A stretch of DNA of 64,000 bases from Aquirufa lenticrescens (GTDB taxonomy: Bacteria > Bacteroidota > Bacteroidia > Cytophagales > Spirosomataceae). Position numbers and translations under genes: made by a program. Below, piece by piece: positions 1-8,721 of this stretch. The DNA lies in NCBI RefSeq assembly GCF_019916085.1, contig NZ_CP049834.1:1348501-1412500 (forward strand), written 5' to 3'. Within the stretch, counting starts at the first letter, position 1, and every line of letters starts with the position of its first letter. Under the pieces are notes generated by a model. The model made no database searches, was not told the origin of the DNA, and worked only from the letters and a program-made list of their open reading frames with translations.

Positions 1-451
1 CTACAATCTGCCCCGTTTCCTTGTTGATAAATGTGGCCGTGATTTTGTTCCCCTTTTCTTCAAAAGAATGTAAATGGCAATTCGCTTTTAAGTTCTCCGC
101 ATCGATGGTTTTCAGGGTTTCTTCCCAAAGCATTACTTGGAATTTCCCTCTATGAATCGAAAACTGTGGCCAGCGATATCCGGCAAATTTTCCCCGCGGT
201 TCTGACCAGAAAAACTGCCCAAAACGGTTCGCATAAATTAACTCTTTCGTCTCTACCGCTATGGCGGAGACTTTGGGTAACAAACCAATATTCGTCAAAA
301 CGCGCACGGCATGTGGAAGCAAATTGATACCCACCCCAAGCGGTTTCACTTCCTCTACGGACTCAAAAACCTTCACTTCAAATCCGGCCTGATGCAAGCG
401 CATCGCCGTCACCAAACCTCCAATTCCTCCTCCGGCAATGATTATTTTCAT
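1..451 (-). CDS. FAD-dependent monooxygenase (3' part cut by window edge)
   Basis: About 150 N-terminal residues are visible; the rest lies beyond base 1. The protein opens with a Rossmann FAD-binding motif (GxGxxG at residues 7-12), followed by the lysine- and glutamate-rich stretch and the 'GVGINL' segment found in class A flavoprotein aromatic hydroxylases (UbiH/PHBH/salicylate hydroxylase type). Such enzymes hydroxylate an aromatic or related substrate with NAD(P)H and O2. The start ATG overlaps the stop of the upstream SerC-type gene (ATGA, 4 bases), so the two are probably translationally coupled. The substrate cannot be read from the sequence. The neighbouring AAHS-like carrier makes an aromatic acid possible, but this is inference. 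Confidence 0.8.
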   Translation of the reverse strand, partial: MKIIIAGGGIGGLVTAMRLHQAGFEVKVFESVEEVKPLGVGINLLPHAVRVLTNIGLLPKVSAIAVETKELIYANRFGQFFWSEPRGKFAGYRWPQFSIHRGKFQVMLWEETLKTIDAENLKANCHLHSFEEKGNKITATFINKETGQIV

Positions 452-1509
452 AGGGGCAAGTTTTGCAATAAATCCACTAAATGAGCCACGCTGGCTAGCG
501 GTTGTCCGTTATAGATGGAGGCTCTAAATCCTCCTTTGGTAGGAAAACCTTTAATTCCCACGATGTCATTTTGCTCTAAAAACAAGTTAATCTTCTGATC
601 CATCTCAAGCGATTGACTTTTAAAACAAGCGTTCATCACCGAGCGATCTTCCGTAGCCACAATGCCTTGAAGTAGAGGATTTCGGTCGATTTCATTGTAA
701 ATCAAGGCTGATTTTTCCTGACTCATTCGCTGCATTTCAGCTAGTCCACCCTGTTTATCAATGTAGCGCAGCATTAACAAGGCCACATAAACCGGATAAG
801 TCGGGATGGTATGATAAAGCGAATTTTCTGCAATGTGCGTATGGTAATCAAAAATGGTAGGAACCTTACGGCTATTTTTCACAGGCAAAACTGCCTTATT
901 CACCAGCACACAGGTGATTCCAGCGATGCCAAAATTCTTCTGAGCTGAAGCGAAAATCACCCCAAATTTCTCCATCGGCAAAGGTCTCGACAAGAAATCA
1001 GACGTCATATCTGCGACTAAGGGCACATCGACTTTTGGGAATTCATGGTATTGTGTTCCGTCGATGGTCTCATTAGAAACGACGTGTAAATAACGAGCAC
1101 CTTGAACGTCAGTGATTTTGGGTATTCGGTCGTAGTTCGTGTCTTTGGAAGAAGCTAAAAAGAAGGCATTCGCCTCATTTGCCGCCGCTTCGATCGCTCG
1201 TCCTGCCCAAAATCCCGTGTCTACAAACGCAATCTTATCATTGGGTTCCGTCAGATTCATGGGAGCCACCGTCAGCTGGCTAGAAGCACCGCCTGGTAGC
1301 CATAAAACTGCCCAATCATCCGAAAGGCCATATAATTTTTTCACGATTGCATTCGCCTCGTCTAATAAATCCGTGAAAATGGGAGAACGGTGGCTGATTT
1401 CCGCGATGGAAACGCCCATCCCATTGTAGTCCACTAAACCAGCCGCTGCCTCTTGAATGACTTCAAAGGGAAGAGTCGCCGGGCCAGGAAAGAAATTGTG
1501 TTTGCGCAT
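448..1509 (-). CDS. serC: SerC-type phosphoserine aminotransferase
   Basis: The 353-residue protein matches class V aminotransferases of the SerC branch, which make 3-phosphoserine from 3-phosphohydroxypyruvate and glutamate with PLP. Visible signatures are the N-terminal 'NFFPGPATLP', 'ISHRS' near residue 38, 'GGASSQ' near 73-78, 'SNETIDGTQ' near 145-153, and the Schiff-base lysine in 'SAQKNFG' (K191). Length fits the family (about 360). The start ATG shares a base with the stop of the MFS gene (TAATG), and its stop overlaps the monooxygenase start, so it sits inside a four-gene run. serA and serB are not adjacent. Several family residues differ from common Bacteroidota SerC proteins (for example 'ETIDGTQ' where 'NTIFGTQ' is usual), so a related substrate is possible. 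Confidence 0.85.
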   Translation of the reverse strand: MRKHNFFPGPATLPFEVIQEAAAGLVDYNGMGVSIAEISHRSPIFTDLLDEANAIVKKLYGLSDDWAVLWLPGGASSQLTVAPMNLTEPNDKIAFVDTGFWAGRAIEAAANEANAFFLASSKDTNYDRIPKITDVQGARYLHVVSNETIDGTQYHEFPKVDVPLVADMTSDFLSRPLPMEKFGVIFASAQKNFGIAGITCVLVNKAVLPVKNSRKVPTIFDYHTHIAENSLYHTIPTYPVYVALLMLRYIDKQGGLAEMQRMSQEKSALIYNEIDRNPLLQGIVATEDRSVMNACFKSQSLEMDQKINLFLEQNDIVGIKGFPTKGGFRASIYNGQPLASVAHLVDLLQNLPL

Positions 1510-2681
1510 TAGGAAATGGTTTGGGAACTAATTTTTAGCGTAATAATTCCGGCAATTAAGGAAGGCAAGGCGAAGAACAAAAAGCTTTCGGCCATACCCA
1601 ATCCTAGACCCACTAAAATGCCCCCTAAGATAGGGCCTAAAATACCGCCCAAACGACCCATCCCGATCGCCCAGCCAATACCCGTCGAACGAATCGCAGT
1701 CGGATACATTCTCGCCGCCACGGCATATAATCCTACAAAGCTGCCTTGCACCCCGAACCCGAGGAAAAACAAGACCACTAGGATCAAATTAGATCCAGAA
1801 AATTGACCGAAAATGCCTAATAGAACAGCCGTAATCAATAACAAAACTCCGATCGATTTTTTCAATCCAAAACGGGTAGAAAAATAGCCTTGCACCGGAA
1901 TACCCACGATGGCTCCCAGATTAAAGATCGTTCCTGAATAAATGGCTAATTCCATCGATAGGCCGGCATTCGAGGCCAATTTTGGAATCCAGTTCATTAA
2001 GAAATAGAGGGTCGTAAAGGAGAGGAACAAGGCACTCCAAAGCTGCCAAGTACTCCACTTAAAATCAGACGTAAACAAGGCGCTGATCTTGGCGTCTTCT
2101 GGCTTGGCTTTGGCCTTAAATTCATCGGATTCTTTGAGGAAGAAAAACAAGATAGGGATCACTAAAAAAGTGGCATAACCCGCTAACTCAAATAGGTGTT
2201 CCCAGCCATTTTCTGCGATAATTTTCGCGGAAGAAATGCCGGTTAACACGGCTCCCACCGGATATCCCGCCACCACCGTGCTCACCCAAAAATCGCGCGT
2301 GGATGCAGGCGCATATTCCGCCGTAATCGCCGCCGTGCTTGCCATCATCGTCCCGATTCCTAGTCCGCTAATAAAGCGGTAAATCATTAAAATGTTTACA
2401 TCCGTCGCGTAGGACGTCAAATAAATGCAGGTTCCCATAATCACAGCCGCCAGAATCATCAGCGGCTTCCGCCCAAAACGATCCGCCAGCGGAGCTAAAA
2501 ATATCGCTCCCACCGTCATTCCAACAAGGCCAGAACTAAACACAATTCCTAAATTCGCCGGGGAAATACTCCAAGCTTTCGCAATCGCCGGAGCCGTATA
2601 GGAAATGATCAGCACATCCATGCCATCGAGCATGTTGCACAGAAAACAGATCAAAATAATCAGTGCTTGTATCGCTCTCAT
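1509..2681 (-). CDS. MFS transporter, aromatic acid:H+ symporter-like
   Basis: A roughly 390-residue inner-membrane carrier with about 12 hydrophobic segments. The segment after TM1 'DGMDVLIISYTAPAIA' and the loop 2-3 motif 'PLADRFGRKP' are typical of MFS carriers, and the first resembles the AAHS (aromatic acid:H+ symporter) signature with its acidic residues in TM1. I chose the ATG at 2681 because the longer frame, starting at 2768, would overlap the upstream UPF0311 gene by over 80 bases and adds a polar tail before TM1. The chosen start lies 5 bases after that gene's stop. Co-transcription with a flavin monooxygenase suggests uptake of an aromatic or carboxylic substrate; the substrate itself is unknown. 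Confidence 0.8.
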   Translation of the reverse strand: MRAIQALIILICFLCNMLDGMDVLIISYTAPAIAKAWSISPANLGIVFSSGLVGMTVGAIFLAPLADRFGRKPLMILAAVIMGTCIYLTSYATDVNILMIYRFISGLGIGTMMASTAAITAEYAPASTRDFWVSTVVAGYPVGAVLTGISSAKIIAENGWEHLFELAGYATFLVIPILFFFLKESDEFKAKAKPEDAKISALFTSDFKWSTWQLWSALFLSFTTLYFLMNWIPKLASNAGLSMELAIYSGTIFNLGAIVGIPVQGYFSTRFGLKKSIGVLLLITAVLLGIFGQFSGSNLILVVLFFLGFGVQGSFVGLYAVAARMYPTAIRSTGIGWAIGMGRLGGILGPILGGILVGLGLGMAESFLFFALPSLIAGIITLKISSQTIS

Positions 2682-2686
2682 CGGTA

Positions 2687-3196
2687 TTACATTACTTTCC
2701 AAACTCGAATCAGCACGTAATCCGGCAAGCGTTCTCCCGTACACACAAATAGGCTGTTGTTTACCCAATCGTATTTGCCTTTAGGTGCATCGAATTTAGG
2801 CATTGCTCGGAAATAGTATTCGTTCGCATCTACCTTTTCCCCTTTGGCTAATCGTGCCGCGATTTCTGGAGTGGCAGCACGAATACCTGTATTTTTGACG
2901 TAAATCAAGGTGCCATCATCCGTTCTAAATTGGTAATGTGCCTCTAATTCGGTGACTCCATCCGCTCGCAATATTTGCCAATCTGCTCCGCCATTCAAGA
3001 TTTCCCCCTTGATTTTAGGGCCTTCCACTGTTCCGCCTATAATGGGAATAATACGGCGAGTTCCATGAGGGGTTTCGCCCACGATTAAGGCAGGATCCAG
3101 TTTTACTTTCAGTTCACAGAAGAAATCGAGCGCTGGCGCTTTTTGGGCCTGGGACATAGTAATGCTCATAAAGAATAGGAATAGAATTTTTTTCAT
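2687..3196 (-). CDS. DUF3237 (UPF0311) family exported protein
   Basis: A 169-residue protein with a Sec signal peptide (MKK start, hydrophobic core, 'SQAQ' cleavage region near residue 18). The mature part shows the UPF0311/DUF3237 pattern: 'GGTVEGPKIKGEILNGGADW', then 'RADGVTELEAHYQFRTDDG' (split here only for description), and 'YFRAMPKFDAPKGKYDWVN' near the C terminus. The family adopts a beta-barrel-like fold and has no settled function. It is often found beside catabolic genes for aromatic or related compounds, which agrees with the neighbouring monooxygenase and AAHS-like carrier. It is the first gene of this four-gene run, 14 bases downstream of a small lipoprotein gene. Confidence 0.8.
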   Translation of the reverse strand: MKKILFLFFMSITMSQAQKAPALDFFCELKVKLDPALIVGETPHGTRRIIPIIGGTVEGPKIKGEILNGGADWQILRADGVTELEAHYQFRTDDGTLIYVKNTGIRAATPEIAARLAKGEKVDANEYYFRAMPKFDAPKGKYDWVNNSLFVCTGERLPDYVLIRVWKVM

Positions 3197-3210
3197 AGGT
3201 TTAGTTTTAA

Positions 3211-3591
3211 TCAGGGCAATCCTTGCTGAAAGGTAATTTCAGTCGTTAATCCCATCGCACTGAAACGAAAAGCCATGGTGCGTGCTTGAGACGGATTTGT
3301 AATTTTATCACAATGAGGGCCTTTTTCCAAAAAATACACGTAATATTCCTGGTTTCGGTCCGCTAATTGTTGAATGTCGGGCTTTCCTAGGATGTCTTCC
3401 AAATCATTGGAGCTAACCCCCTTCCATGTCATTTTATGCGTTTTAAGCCAGTCGATCTGCTTTTCTCTCGTTCCACCACAACTTCCGCGGTCCTTTTTAA
3501 AGCTTTCTACATCAAATCCAGTCAAATCAGGTTGATTTGTACACGAAACGGAGATCAAAAATAAGAGGGCAAACGCTGTCAGTATTCTCAT
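3211..3591 (-). CDS. Small lipoprotein, BamE/SmpA-like fold possible
   Basis: A 126-residue protein with a type II signal peptide; the predicted lipidated cysteine is residue 17 in 'LISVSC', a somewhat weak lipobox. The C-terminal half ('LEDILGKPDIQQL', an aromatic strand 'YYVYFLEKG', then 'MAFRFSAMGLTTEITF') recalls the alternating pattern of small outer-membrane SmpA/BamE-type domains, in which a helix is followed by a short antiparallel sheet. That resemblance is by eye only. It lies 14 bases upstream of the UPF0311 gene on the same strand and is divergent from glycerate kinase, so its promoter probably sits in the 50-bp gap with that gene. Confidence 0.6.
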   Translation of the reverse strand: MRILTAFALLFLISVSCTNQPDLTGFDVESFKKDRGSCGGTREKQIDWLKTHKMTWKGVSSNDLEDILGKPDIQQLADRNQEYYVYFLEKGPHCDKITNPSQARTMAFRFSAMGLTTEITFQQGLP

Positions 3592-3640
3592 ACCTTAAAT
3601 TTAAGGAATTGTGGCTAAATTGCGGCATAAATCCATCGCT

Positions 3641-4741
3641 GTGCATATTTTAATCTCTCCTGATAAGTTCAAAGGCTCTCTTTCTGCCTCGCAAGTATGC
3701 GAAGCGCTTGAAAAAGGGATTAAAAAACGTCGTCCCAAAACCGTTTTCACCACCCTCCCCCTTGCTGATGGCGGAGAAGGCACTCTGGAAGTGATTCAAC
3801 AATTGCACGGCGGAACGTGGATTTCAGTGGACACCTTTGACCCGTTGATGTGTCCTATTCAGGCAGATTATTTGTGGTTAGCGGATCAAAAAACGGCCTA
3901 CATCGAAATGGCTCGGGCTTCTGGGCTCGCCTTATTGTCCGTAAAGGAGCGCAATCCACTTAAAACCTCGACTTTCGGAACGGGAGTGCTGATCGCTGAT
4001 GCGTTAAAACGCGGCGCCTCTCAAATCATCCTCACTATCGGCGGCTCTGCTACGAATGATGCGGGAATTGGAATGGCTGCTGCATTAGGTTGGACCTTTT
4101 TGGATGCAGAAGGGGCTGCAGTTCAACCTGTCGGCGAAAATCTAGTTAAAATCGCGTCTATAGGAAGTCCATCGGCCGTAGATTGTTCTTTCACGGTCGT
4201 TACAGACGTAACTAACCCACTCGCTGGGAGCGATGGAGCAGCCCATGTTTTCGCTGCTCAAAAAGGCGCCACTGTCACAGTAATTAAACAGTTAGACAAA
4301 GGTCTAAACAACATAGCTTCCTTCTTCGGATCCATCGCCTCAGAACCCGGAGCGGGTGCCGCAGGTGGGCTTGGAGCAGGCGCCCGTTATTTCCTAAACG
4401 CTAAAATCGTTGCTGGCTCTAGCTGGATAATGGACAAAGTCCACTTTAACCGCGCCCTTTTAAAAGCAGATTTCATTATCACTGGCGAAGGCAAGATCGA
4501 TTCCTCTACCTGGGGAGGCAAAGTGGTTTCTGAAGTCGTAAAACGTTGCGATAAAGTTTTCAAGCAAACAATTTTGGTCTCAGGGGCCTTTGAAAGTTCT
4601 GCTAACTTCCCTCTCTTTTTGGACGAAAATGACGTGTTTACGATTGCGTCCCGAGCGACAGATGCAGCGGATTCAATCGCGAGGGCCGCTGAGATTTTAG
4701 AGCAAATTGGGGAAGAGATTGCGTTAAAGTATTTGAACTAA
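3641..4741 (+). CDS. Glycerate 2-kinase (GarK/GlxK family)
   Basis: The 366-residue protein belongs to the class II glycerate kinase family, which phosphorylates D-glycerate with ATP. Family marks are the N-terminal 'ILISPDKFKGSLSA', 'PLADGGEGT' near residue 46, 'GTGVLIADAL', 'GGSATNDAGIGMA' and 'ITGEGKID'. I place the start at GTG 3641, giving 'MHILISPDKFKGSL', which matches the usual family N terminus. An in-frame GTG at 3611 would add ten poorly conserved residues and cannot be excluded. Its 3' end overlaps the convergent aminotransferase gene by 18 bases. The serC-like gene nearby uses glycerate-derived metabolites, but no direct operon link exists. Confidence 0.88.
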   Translation: MHILISPDKFKGSLSASQVCEALEKGIKKRRPKTVFTTLPLADGGEGTLEVIQQLHGGTWISVDTFDPLMCPIQADYLWLADQKTAYIEMARASGLALLSVKERNPLKTSTFGTGVLIADALKRGASQIILTIGGSATNDAGIGMAAALGWTFLDAEGAAVQPVGENLVKIASIGSPSAVDCSFTVVTDVTNPLAGSDGAAHVFAAQKGATVTVIKQLDKGLNNIASFFGSIASEPGAGAAGGLGAGARYFLNAKIVAGSSWIMDKVHFNRALLKADFIITGEGKIDSSTWGGKVVSEVVKRCDKVFKQTILVSGAFESSANFPLFLDENDVFTIASRATDAADSIARAAEILEQIGEEIALKYLN

Positions 4742-5872
4742 TCGTTTCGCCGCATCCACCAGCACCTCATCCTCTTTCGCAAAACAGAAACGCAAAATTT
4801 TATCGCCAGGATCGGTTTCATAGAAAACGGAAACGGGAATGGATGCTACTTTGATTTCTCGCGTCAAGCGATCGGCTAAATCTACATCCTTCTCATTACT
4901 TATGGCTGAATAATCGAGGCATTGGAAGAAACTTCCCGCACTCGGCAGTACTTTCCATTTGCTTCCCGCGAATTGGGAGGCGAATAGGTCGCGCTTTTTT
5001 TGGTAAAAATCAGATAAACCTAGATAGTGCGCAGGCTCTTTTAAGTAATCCGCCAGGGCATATTGCAAAGGTGTCGCACTCGAAAAGGTGACCCATTGGT
5101 GGAGTTTTCTAAACTCAGTTGTGAGGTATGCTGGAGCCATGCAATAACCAATTTTCCAGCCCGTGATGTGGTAAGTTTTGCCAAAAGATCCGCACACAAA
5201 ACTGCGTTTGCGCAATTCTGGATGCAATAAAACGCTGGTGTGCTTCGCACCATCGAAAACGATGTGCTCGTAAACCTCGTCTGAAACGATCAAGATATTC
5301 GTCCCTTTGACAATCTCTGCAAAGGCATCTAAATCCGCCATCGACCATACAGCGCCGGTCGGATTGTGCGGACTGTTTACCATAATCGCTCTCGTTCGAG
5401 GCGTAATTTTCGCAGCAACGGAAGACCAATCAATCGCAAAGTTGGAAGAGGCCTTTAATGGGATATGAATGGGTACTCCACCGGCTAAACGAACGATGGG
5501 GTCATAAGCATCATAACTTGGGTCGAACATAATGACCTCGTCGCCCGGTGAAACACAGCAATGAATGGCCGCAAAAAGGGCCTCTGTAGCTCCAGAAACA
5601 ATCGTCACTTCTGAATCTGCATCGACAGGGATATTATAAAAAGTAGCTGTTTTTGTCGCTAGCGATTGACGTAAAGCGGGAACCCCGGCCATCGGGGCGT
5701 ATTGGTTGTGGCCTTTAGCATAATGCTGTAACAATTCTTGCAAAGCGGGGGCACAATCGAAACCTGGAAAACCTTGGGAAAGGTTTAATGCGCCGTGCTC
5801 GAGGGCGAGGGCGGACATTTTGGTGAAAATAGTGGTCTGAACCTGTGGCTGCTTGGATGGAAATGAAATCAT
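4724..5872 (-). CDS. YbdL-type methionine aminotransferase
   Basis: A 382-residue fold-type I PLP enzyme. Visible family marks are 'NLSQGFPGFDC' near the N terminus, 'NSPHNPTGAVW' at about 166-176, 'SDEVYEH' with D198 and Y201, the Schiff-base lysine K232 in 'SFGKTYHITGWK', and a C-terminal arginine in 'LRFCFAK'. The 'SFGKTYHITGWKIGY' block is characteristic of the YbdL/kynurenine aminotransferase branch. Proteins of this branch in Bacteroidota are usually called methionine aminotransferases, converting ketomethiobutyrate to methionine. It lies 3 bases downstream of nagA on the same strand, so both likely share a transcript. Specificity is inferred from family only. Confidence 0.85.
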   Translation of the reverse strand: MISFPSKQPQVQTTIFTKMSALALEHGALNLSQGFPGFDCAPALQELLQHYAKGHNQYAPMAGVPALRQSLATKTATFYNIPVDADSEVTIVSGATEALFAAIHCCVSPGDEVIMFDPSYDAYDPIVRLAGGVPIHIPLKASSNFAIDWSSVAAKITPRTRAIMVNSPHNPTGAVWSMADLDAFAEIVKGTNILIVSDEVYEHIVFDGAKHTSVLLHPELRKRSFVCGSFGKTYHITGWKIGYCMAPAYLTTEFRKLHQWVTFSSATPLQYALADYLKEPAHYLGLSDFYQKKRDLFASQFAGSKWKVLPSAGSFFQCLDYSAISNEKDVDLADRLTREIKVASIPVSVFYETDPGDKILRFCFAKEDEVLVDAAKRLVQIL

Positions 5873-5875
5873 AGC

Positions 5876-6946
5876 TTAATTTAACAAGGCTTTTCCATCG
5901 TACCAAACCTGCACCACTTCTAGCGCCGGATTCAGCTCCACAAAGCAAGCACGTTTCCCTTCTTCGATGCTGCCTAAATCGGGTAAATTCGCCACTTCTG
6001 CCGGGTAAACCGTCGCCATCCGAATGGCCTCTTCCAAAGGAATTGAAGCCTGATTAACACAGTTTTGAATCGCCTCCATCATCGTCAAGGAAGAACCTGA
6101 TAATATACCCGCTTCGTTCGTGAAGCGACCATCTTTGGCTAAAAAAGAATAGGGTCCAGACACATCATTCGTCACCGCATCCGTGATCAAAAACAGGCGA
6201 CCTTTTTTCAAGCGATAAGCCAATTCCAGTGATTTGAAATCACAATGCAAACCGTCTGCGATGATGCTCGTCCAAGCGTTGGATTGGAAACTAGCGCCCA
6301 CTAAACCTAGCGCGCGCGATTGCCACTGCGACATCGCATTAAATAGGTGGGTGATGCGGGAAACACCCTTGTCAATAGCGTTCATCGCCTGCTCAAAAGT
6401 GGCGTCGCTATGTCCCAGAGAACACATAATAGGACTGCCCACTAACAAAGAAAGCTCCTCGGCGCTGAACATTTCAGGCGCTATTGTCAAGTAAGTTGGA
6501 ATGCCTTTCGTGCGCTCGATCAGCTCTTCTAGGAAAGCCAAAGATGGCTTTTGGACAAAGGCCTCCTGATGCGCCCCGCGCCTAACCGGATTAAAAAAGG
6601 GACCTTCTAAATGCAATCCCACTAGACCAGGCCCGGTATAAGTTGAATAAGCTTCGACAGCCTTCCACATCGACTCTGCTGGCGAGCAATTCAGGGTAAT
6701 TTGAAACGCAACAGTTCCTGTTTTATGGTGTTCGTCAAAGGTCGCTTGAATGGCTTCTGTCGTCTGGTGATTCGAAAATAGAATACCACCGCCACCATAG
6801 ATTTGGAGGTCGATAAATCCGGGAACGAGGATGTTTTTAGACGGCGTGCCATTGCTGTCCGATATAGCCGAAATGCGACCATTCGATACGGAGATCTCTT
6901 TGTTATCTAGCCATTCATGGCCCGTGAAAATGCGGCTGGCAAACAT
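5876..6946 (-). CDS. nagA: N-acetylglucosamine-6-phosphate deacetylase
   Basis: A 356-residue amidohydrolase that removes acetate from GlcNAc-6-phosphate in the cytoplasm. The metal-site residues are present: E114 in 'LHLEGPF', H179 in 'LGHSDA', H200 in 'THLFNAM', plus H234 in 'ADGLHCD' and catalytic D256 in 'LITDAV'. 'PGFIDLQIYGGGG' near residue 43 carries the Q found in NagA in place of the HxH of other amidohydrolases. nagB is not in the window. The gene is 2 bases from gamma-glutamyltranspeptidase upstream and 3 bases from the aminotransferase downstream, so a three-gene run ggt-nagA-aminotransferase is likely. It may serve recycling of peptidoglycan amino sugars. Confidence 0.93.
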   Translation of the reverse strand: MFASRIFTGHEWLDNKEISVSNGRISAISDSNGTPSKNILVPGFIDLQIYGGGGILFSNHQTTEAIQATFDEHHKTGTVAFQITLNCSPAESMWKAVEAYSTYTGPGLVGLHLEGPFFNPVRRGAHQEAFVQKPSLAFLEELIERTKGIPTYLTIAPEMFSAEELSLLVGSPIMCSLGHSDATFEQAMNAIDKGVSRITHLFNAMSQWQSRALGLVGASFQSNAWTSIIADGLHCDFKSLELAYRLKKGRLFLITDAVTNDVSGPYSFLAKDGRFTNEAGILSGSSLTMMEAIQNCVNQASIPLEEAIRMATVYPAEVANLPDLGSIEEGKRACFVELNPALEVVQVWYDGKALLN

Positions 6947-6948
6947 CC

Positions 6949-8637
6949 TTAATATCCCGTGGCTTGACCGTCTTTTCTAGATTCGGTTGCACCGTAATAT
7001 ACCTTGCGAACTGGATCGTATTTAATGCATTGGTAGCCACCATAGATGCCGCTCATATAGCCTACTTGATGCCCTTTTTGCAATAAATCGCGAATGACCT
7101 CGTATGGATAACCGTGTTCTAACGTAATCATTCCACCGGTCGTTTCCATCGTTTCACCTGTCGGTTCAGAGGAACCCTCGTGGTTGATGCGAGGATAATC
7201 GCCTGCTTCTTGTACGTTTAGGCCAAAGTCCACCACGTTCATCACAATCTGCACGTGACCCATCGGTTGGAACGCGCCACCCATGACACCAAAGCTCATT
7301 ACCGGCTGGCCATCCTTCGTCATGAATGCTGGAATGATCGTTTGGAATGGTCTTTTTCCTGGTGCGTAGGTATTGTTTTCGCCCTCTTTCAAGTTGTATA
7401 ATTCGCCACGATCTTGGAACATAAAACCTAATCCATCCGGCATCATACCTGATCCAAATCCTCTATAATTACTTTGAATTAAGGACACCATATTGCCGTC
7501 CTTATCAGCCACGGTCAAGTAGATCGTGTCACCCTCTTTCAAAGCAGGATTTCCTGCCTCGTAATGGCGACCCGCGCGATTCGGATTGATCAACGCCCGG
7601 CGCTTCGCGCCGTACTCTTCCGATATTAATTCCGCTACCGGAATTTTGGCAAACTCAGGATCCGCATAGTATTTTGCGCGGTCTTCAAACGCTAGTTTTT
7701 TGGCCTCTGTAAACAAGTGCACATGCTCCGCAGAACCTAGTTTTATTTTGGAAAAATCATAGCCCTCTAAAATCGTCAACATCTGCAAAGCTGCGATTCC
7801 TTGGCTATTCGGTGGCAATTCCCACACATCATACCCGCGGTAATTCACAGAAACTGGCTCCACCCACGTGGACGTGTGCGACGCTAAATCATCGTAGCTC
7901 AAAAAGCCGCCATTCTTCTTCATAAACGCGTCCATCGTCCGCGCCATATCGCCTTTGTAAAAGGCATCACGACCCTCTTTTCCTAATTTTTCTAAGGTAT
8001 TCGCTAAGTTCGGGTTCTTGAAAATATCACCCTCCACCGGTGGTTTTCCGTTCGGATAATAGTGGTTCGCCACATTCGGAAACTTGCCATAATTCGCCGG
8101 AACCCGACCTAATGCGGAAGCAAATTCACCGTGAACTGGGAAACCATTTCTTGCATAGGAAACCGCCTTTTCTAACACCTTATTCATCGGCATCGACCCG
8201 AATTTCTTATGCAATTCAAACCAGCCATCTACGCAACCCGGCACGCTTACCGGCAATGGACCTAGCGACGGAATGTGCGTCAGACCGCGTTTTTTGAACT
8301 CGGCTAAAGTCAAGGATTTTGGTGACCTCCCCGACGCATTCAACCCATATAATTTCTTCGTTTTCGCATCCCAAACAATCGCAAACAAATCTCCACCTAT
8401 CCCATTTACATGTGGCTCTACCACGCCTTCCATCGCATTCGCCGCAATAGCTGCATCAATGGCATTACCACCTGCTTTTAGCACATCAAGTGCAGCCTGA
8501 GTAGACAAAGGATGCGAGGTAGCGGCCATCCCGTTTTGGGCAATGGCCTGTGAGCGAGTCGCCCAAACTTTACCATACGGACGATCTTGCGCCTGAGCAA
8601 ACAGGGGCAAACAAAGGAGTAGGAGTAATTTCTTCAT
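6949..8637 (-). CDS. ggt: Gamma-glutamyltranspeptidase / glutathione hydrolase
   Basis: A 562-residue exported N-terminal nucleophile hydrolase that cleaves gamma-glutamyl bonds, for example in glutathione. A Sec signal peptide ends near 'FAQAQ' (residues 13-17). The autoprocessing nucleophile is T371 in 'GDTIYLTVADKDGN', the start of the small subunit. 'ASGRSP' near residue 101 and 'MGGAFQPMGHVQ' near 460 are further family blocks. 'GSGMMPDGLGFMFQDRG' matches the GGT/YwrD branch. The protein should act in the periplasm as a heterodimer after self-cleavage. It is the first gene of the run with nagA. The PxpB/PxpC pair at 26.1-27.6 kb could handle 5-oxoproline released from gamma-glutamyl compounds, which is an inference. 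Confidence 0.92.
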   Translation of the reverse strand: MKKLLLLLCLPLFAQAQDRPYGKVWATRSQAIAQNGMAATSHPLSTQAALDVLKAGGNAIDAAIAANAMEGVVEPHVNGIGGDLFAIVWDAKTKKLYGLNASGRSPKSLTLAEFKKRGLTHIPSLGPLPVSVPGCVDGWFELHKKFGSMPMNKVLEKAVSYARNGFPVHGEFASALGRVPANYGKFPNVANHYYPNGKPPVEGDIFKNPNLANTLEKLGKEGRDAFYKGDMARTMDAFMKKNGGFLSYDDLASHTSTWVEPVSVNYRGYDVWELPPNSQGIAALQMLTILEGYDFSKIKLGSAEHVHLFTEAKKLAFEDRAKYYADPEFAKIPVAELISEEYGAKRRALINPNRAGRHYEAGNPALKEGDTIYLTVADKDGNMVSLIQSNYRGFGSGMMPDGLGFMFQDRGELYNLKEGENNTYAPGKRPFQTIIPAFMTKDGQPVMSFGVMGGAFQPMGHVQIVMNVVDFGLNVQEAGDYPRINHEGSSEPTGETMETTGGMITLEHGYPYEVIRDLLQKGHQVGYMSGIYGGYQCIKYDPVRKVYYGATESRKDGQATGY

Positions 8638-8680
8638 GTTGTTGATTTTGAAACAGTAAATTAGGCAATGAAGAGGGGAA

Positions 8681-8704
8681 AAACAAAAAACCCCTAGACC
8701 TTCG
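8681..8704. repeat. 24-bp direct repeat, copy 1
   Basis: These 24 bases are identical, in the same orientation, to 10538-10561. Each copy holds the A-tract and one arm of a terminator hairpin. The two copies enclose the AT-rich gene pair 8722-10414. Confidence 0.85.
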
Positions 8705-8716
8705 ACCAGGGGTTTT
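8687..8716 (-). terminator. Rho-independent terminator after the 172-aa gene
   Basis: On the minus strand a 9-bp stem (AAAACCCCT pairing with AGGGGTTTT) with an imperfect upper part is followed by a T-rich tract. It lies directly after the stop at 8722. Its left arm and tail are shared exactly with the terminator at 10545-10572. Confidence 0.8.
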
Positions 8717-8721
8717 ATTAA

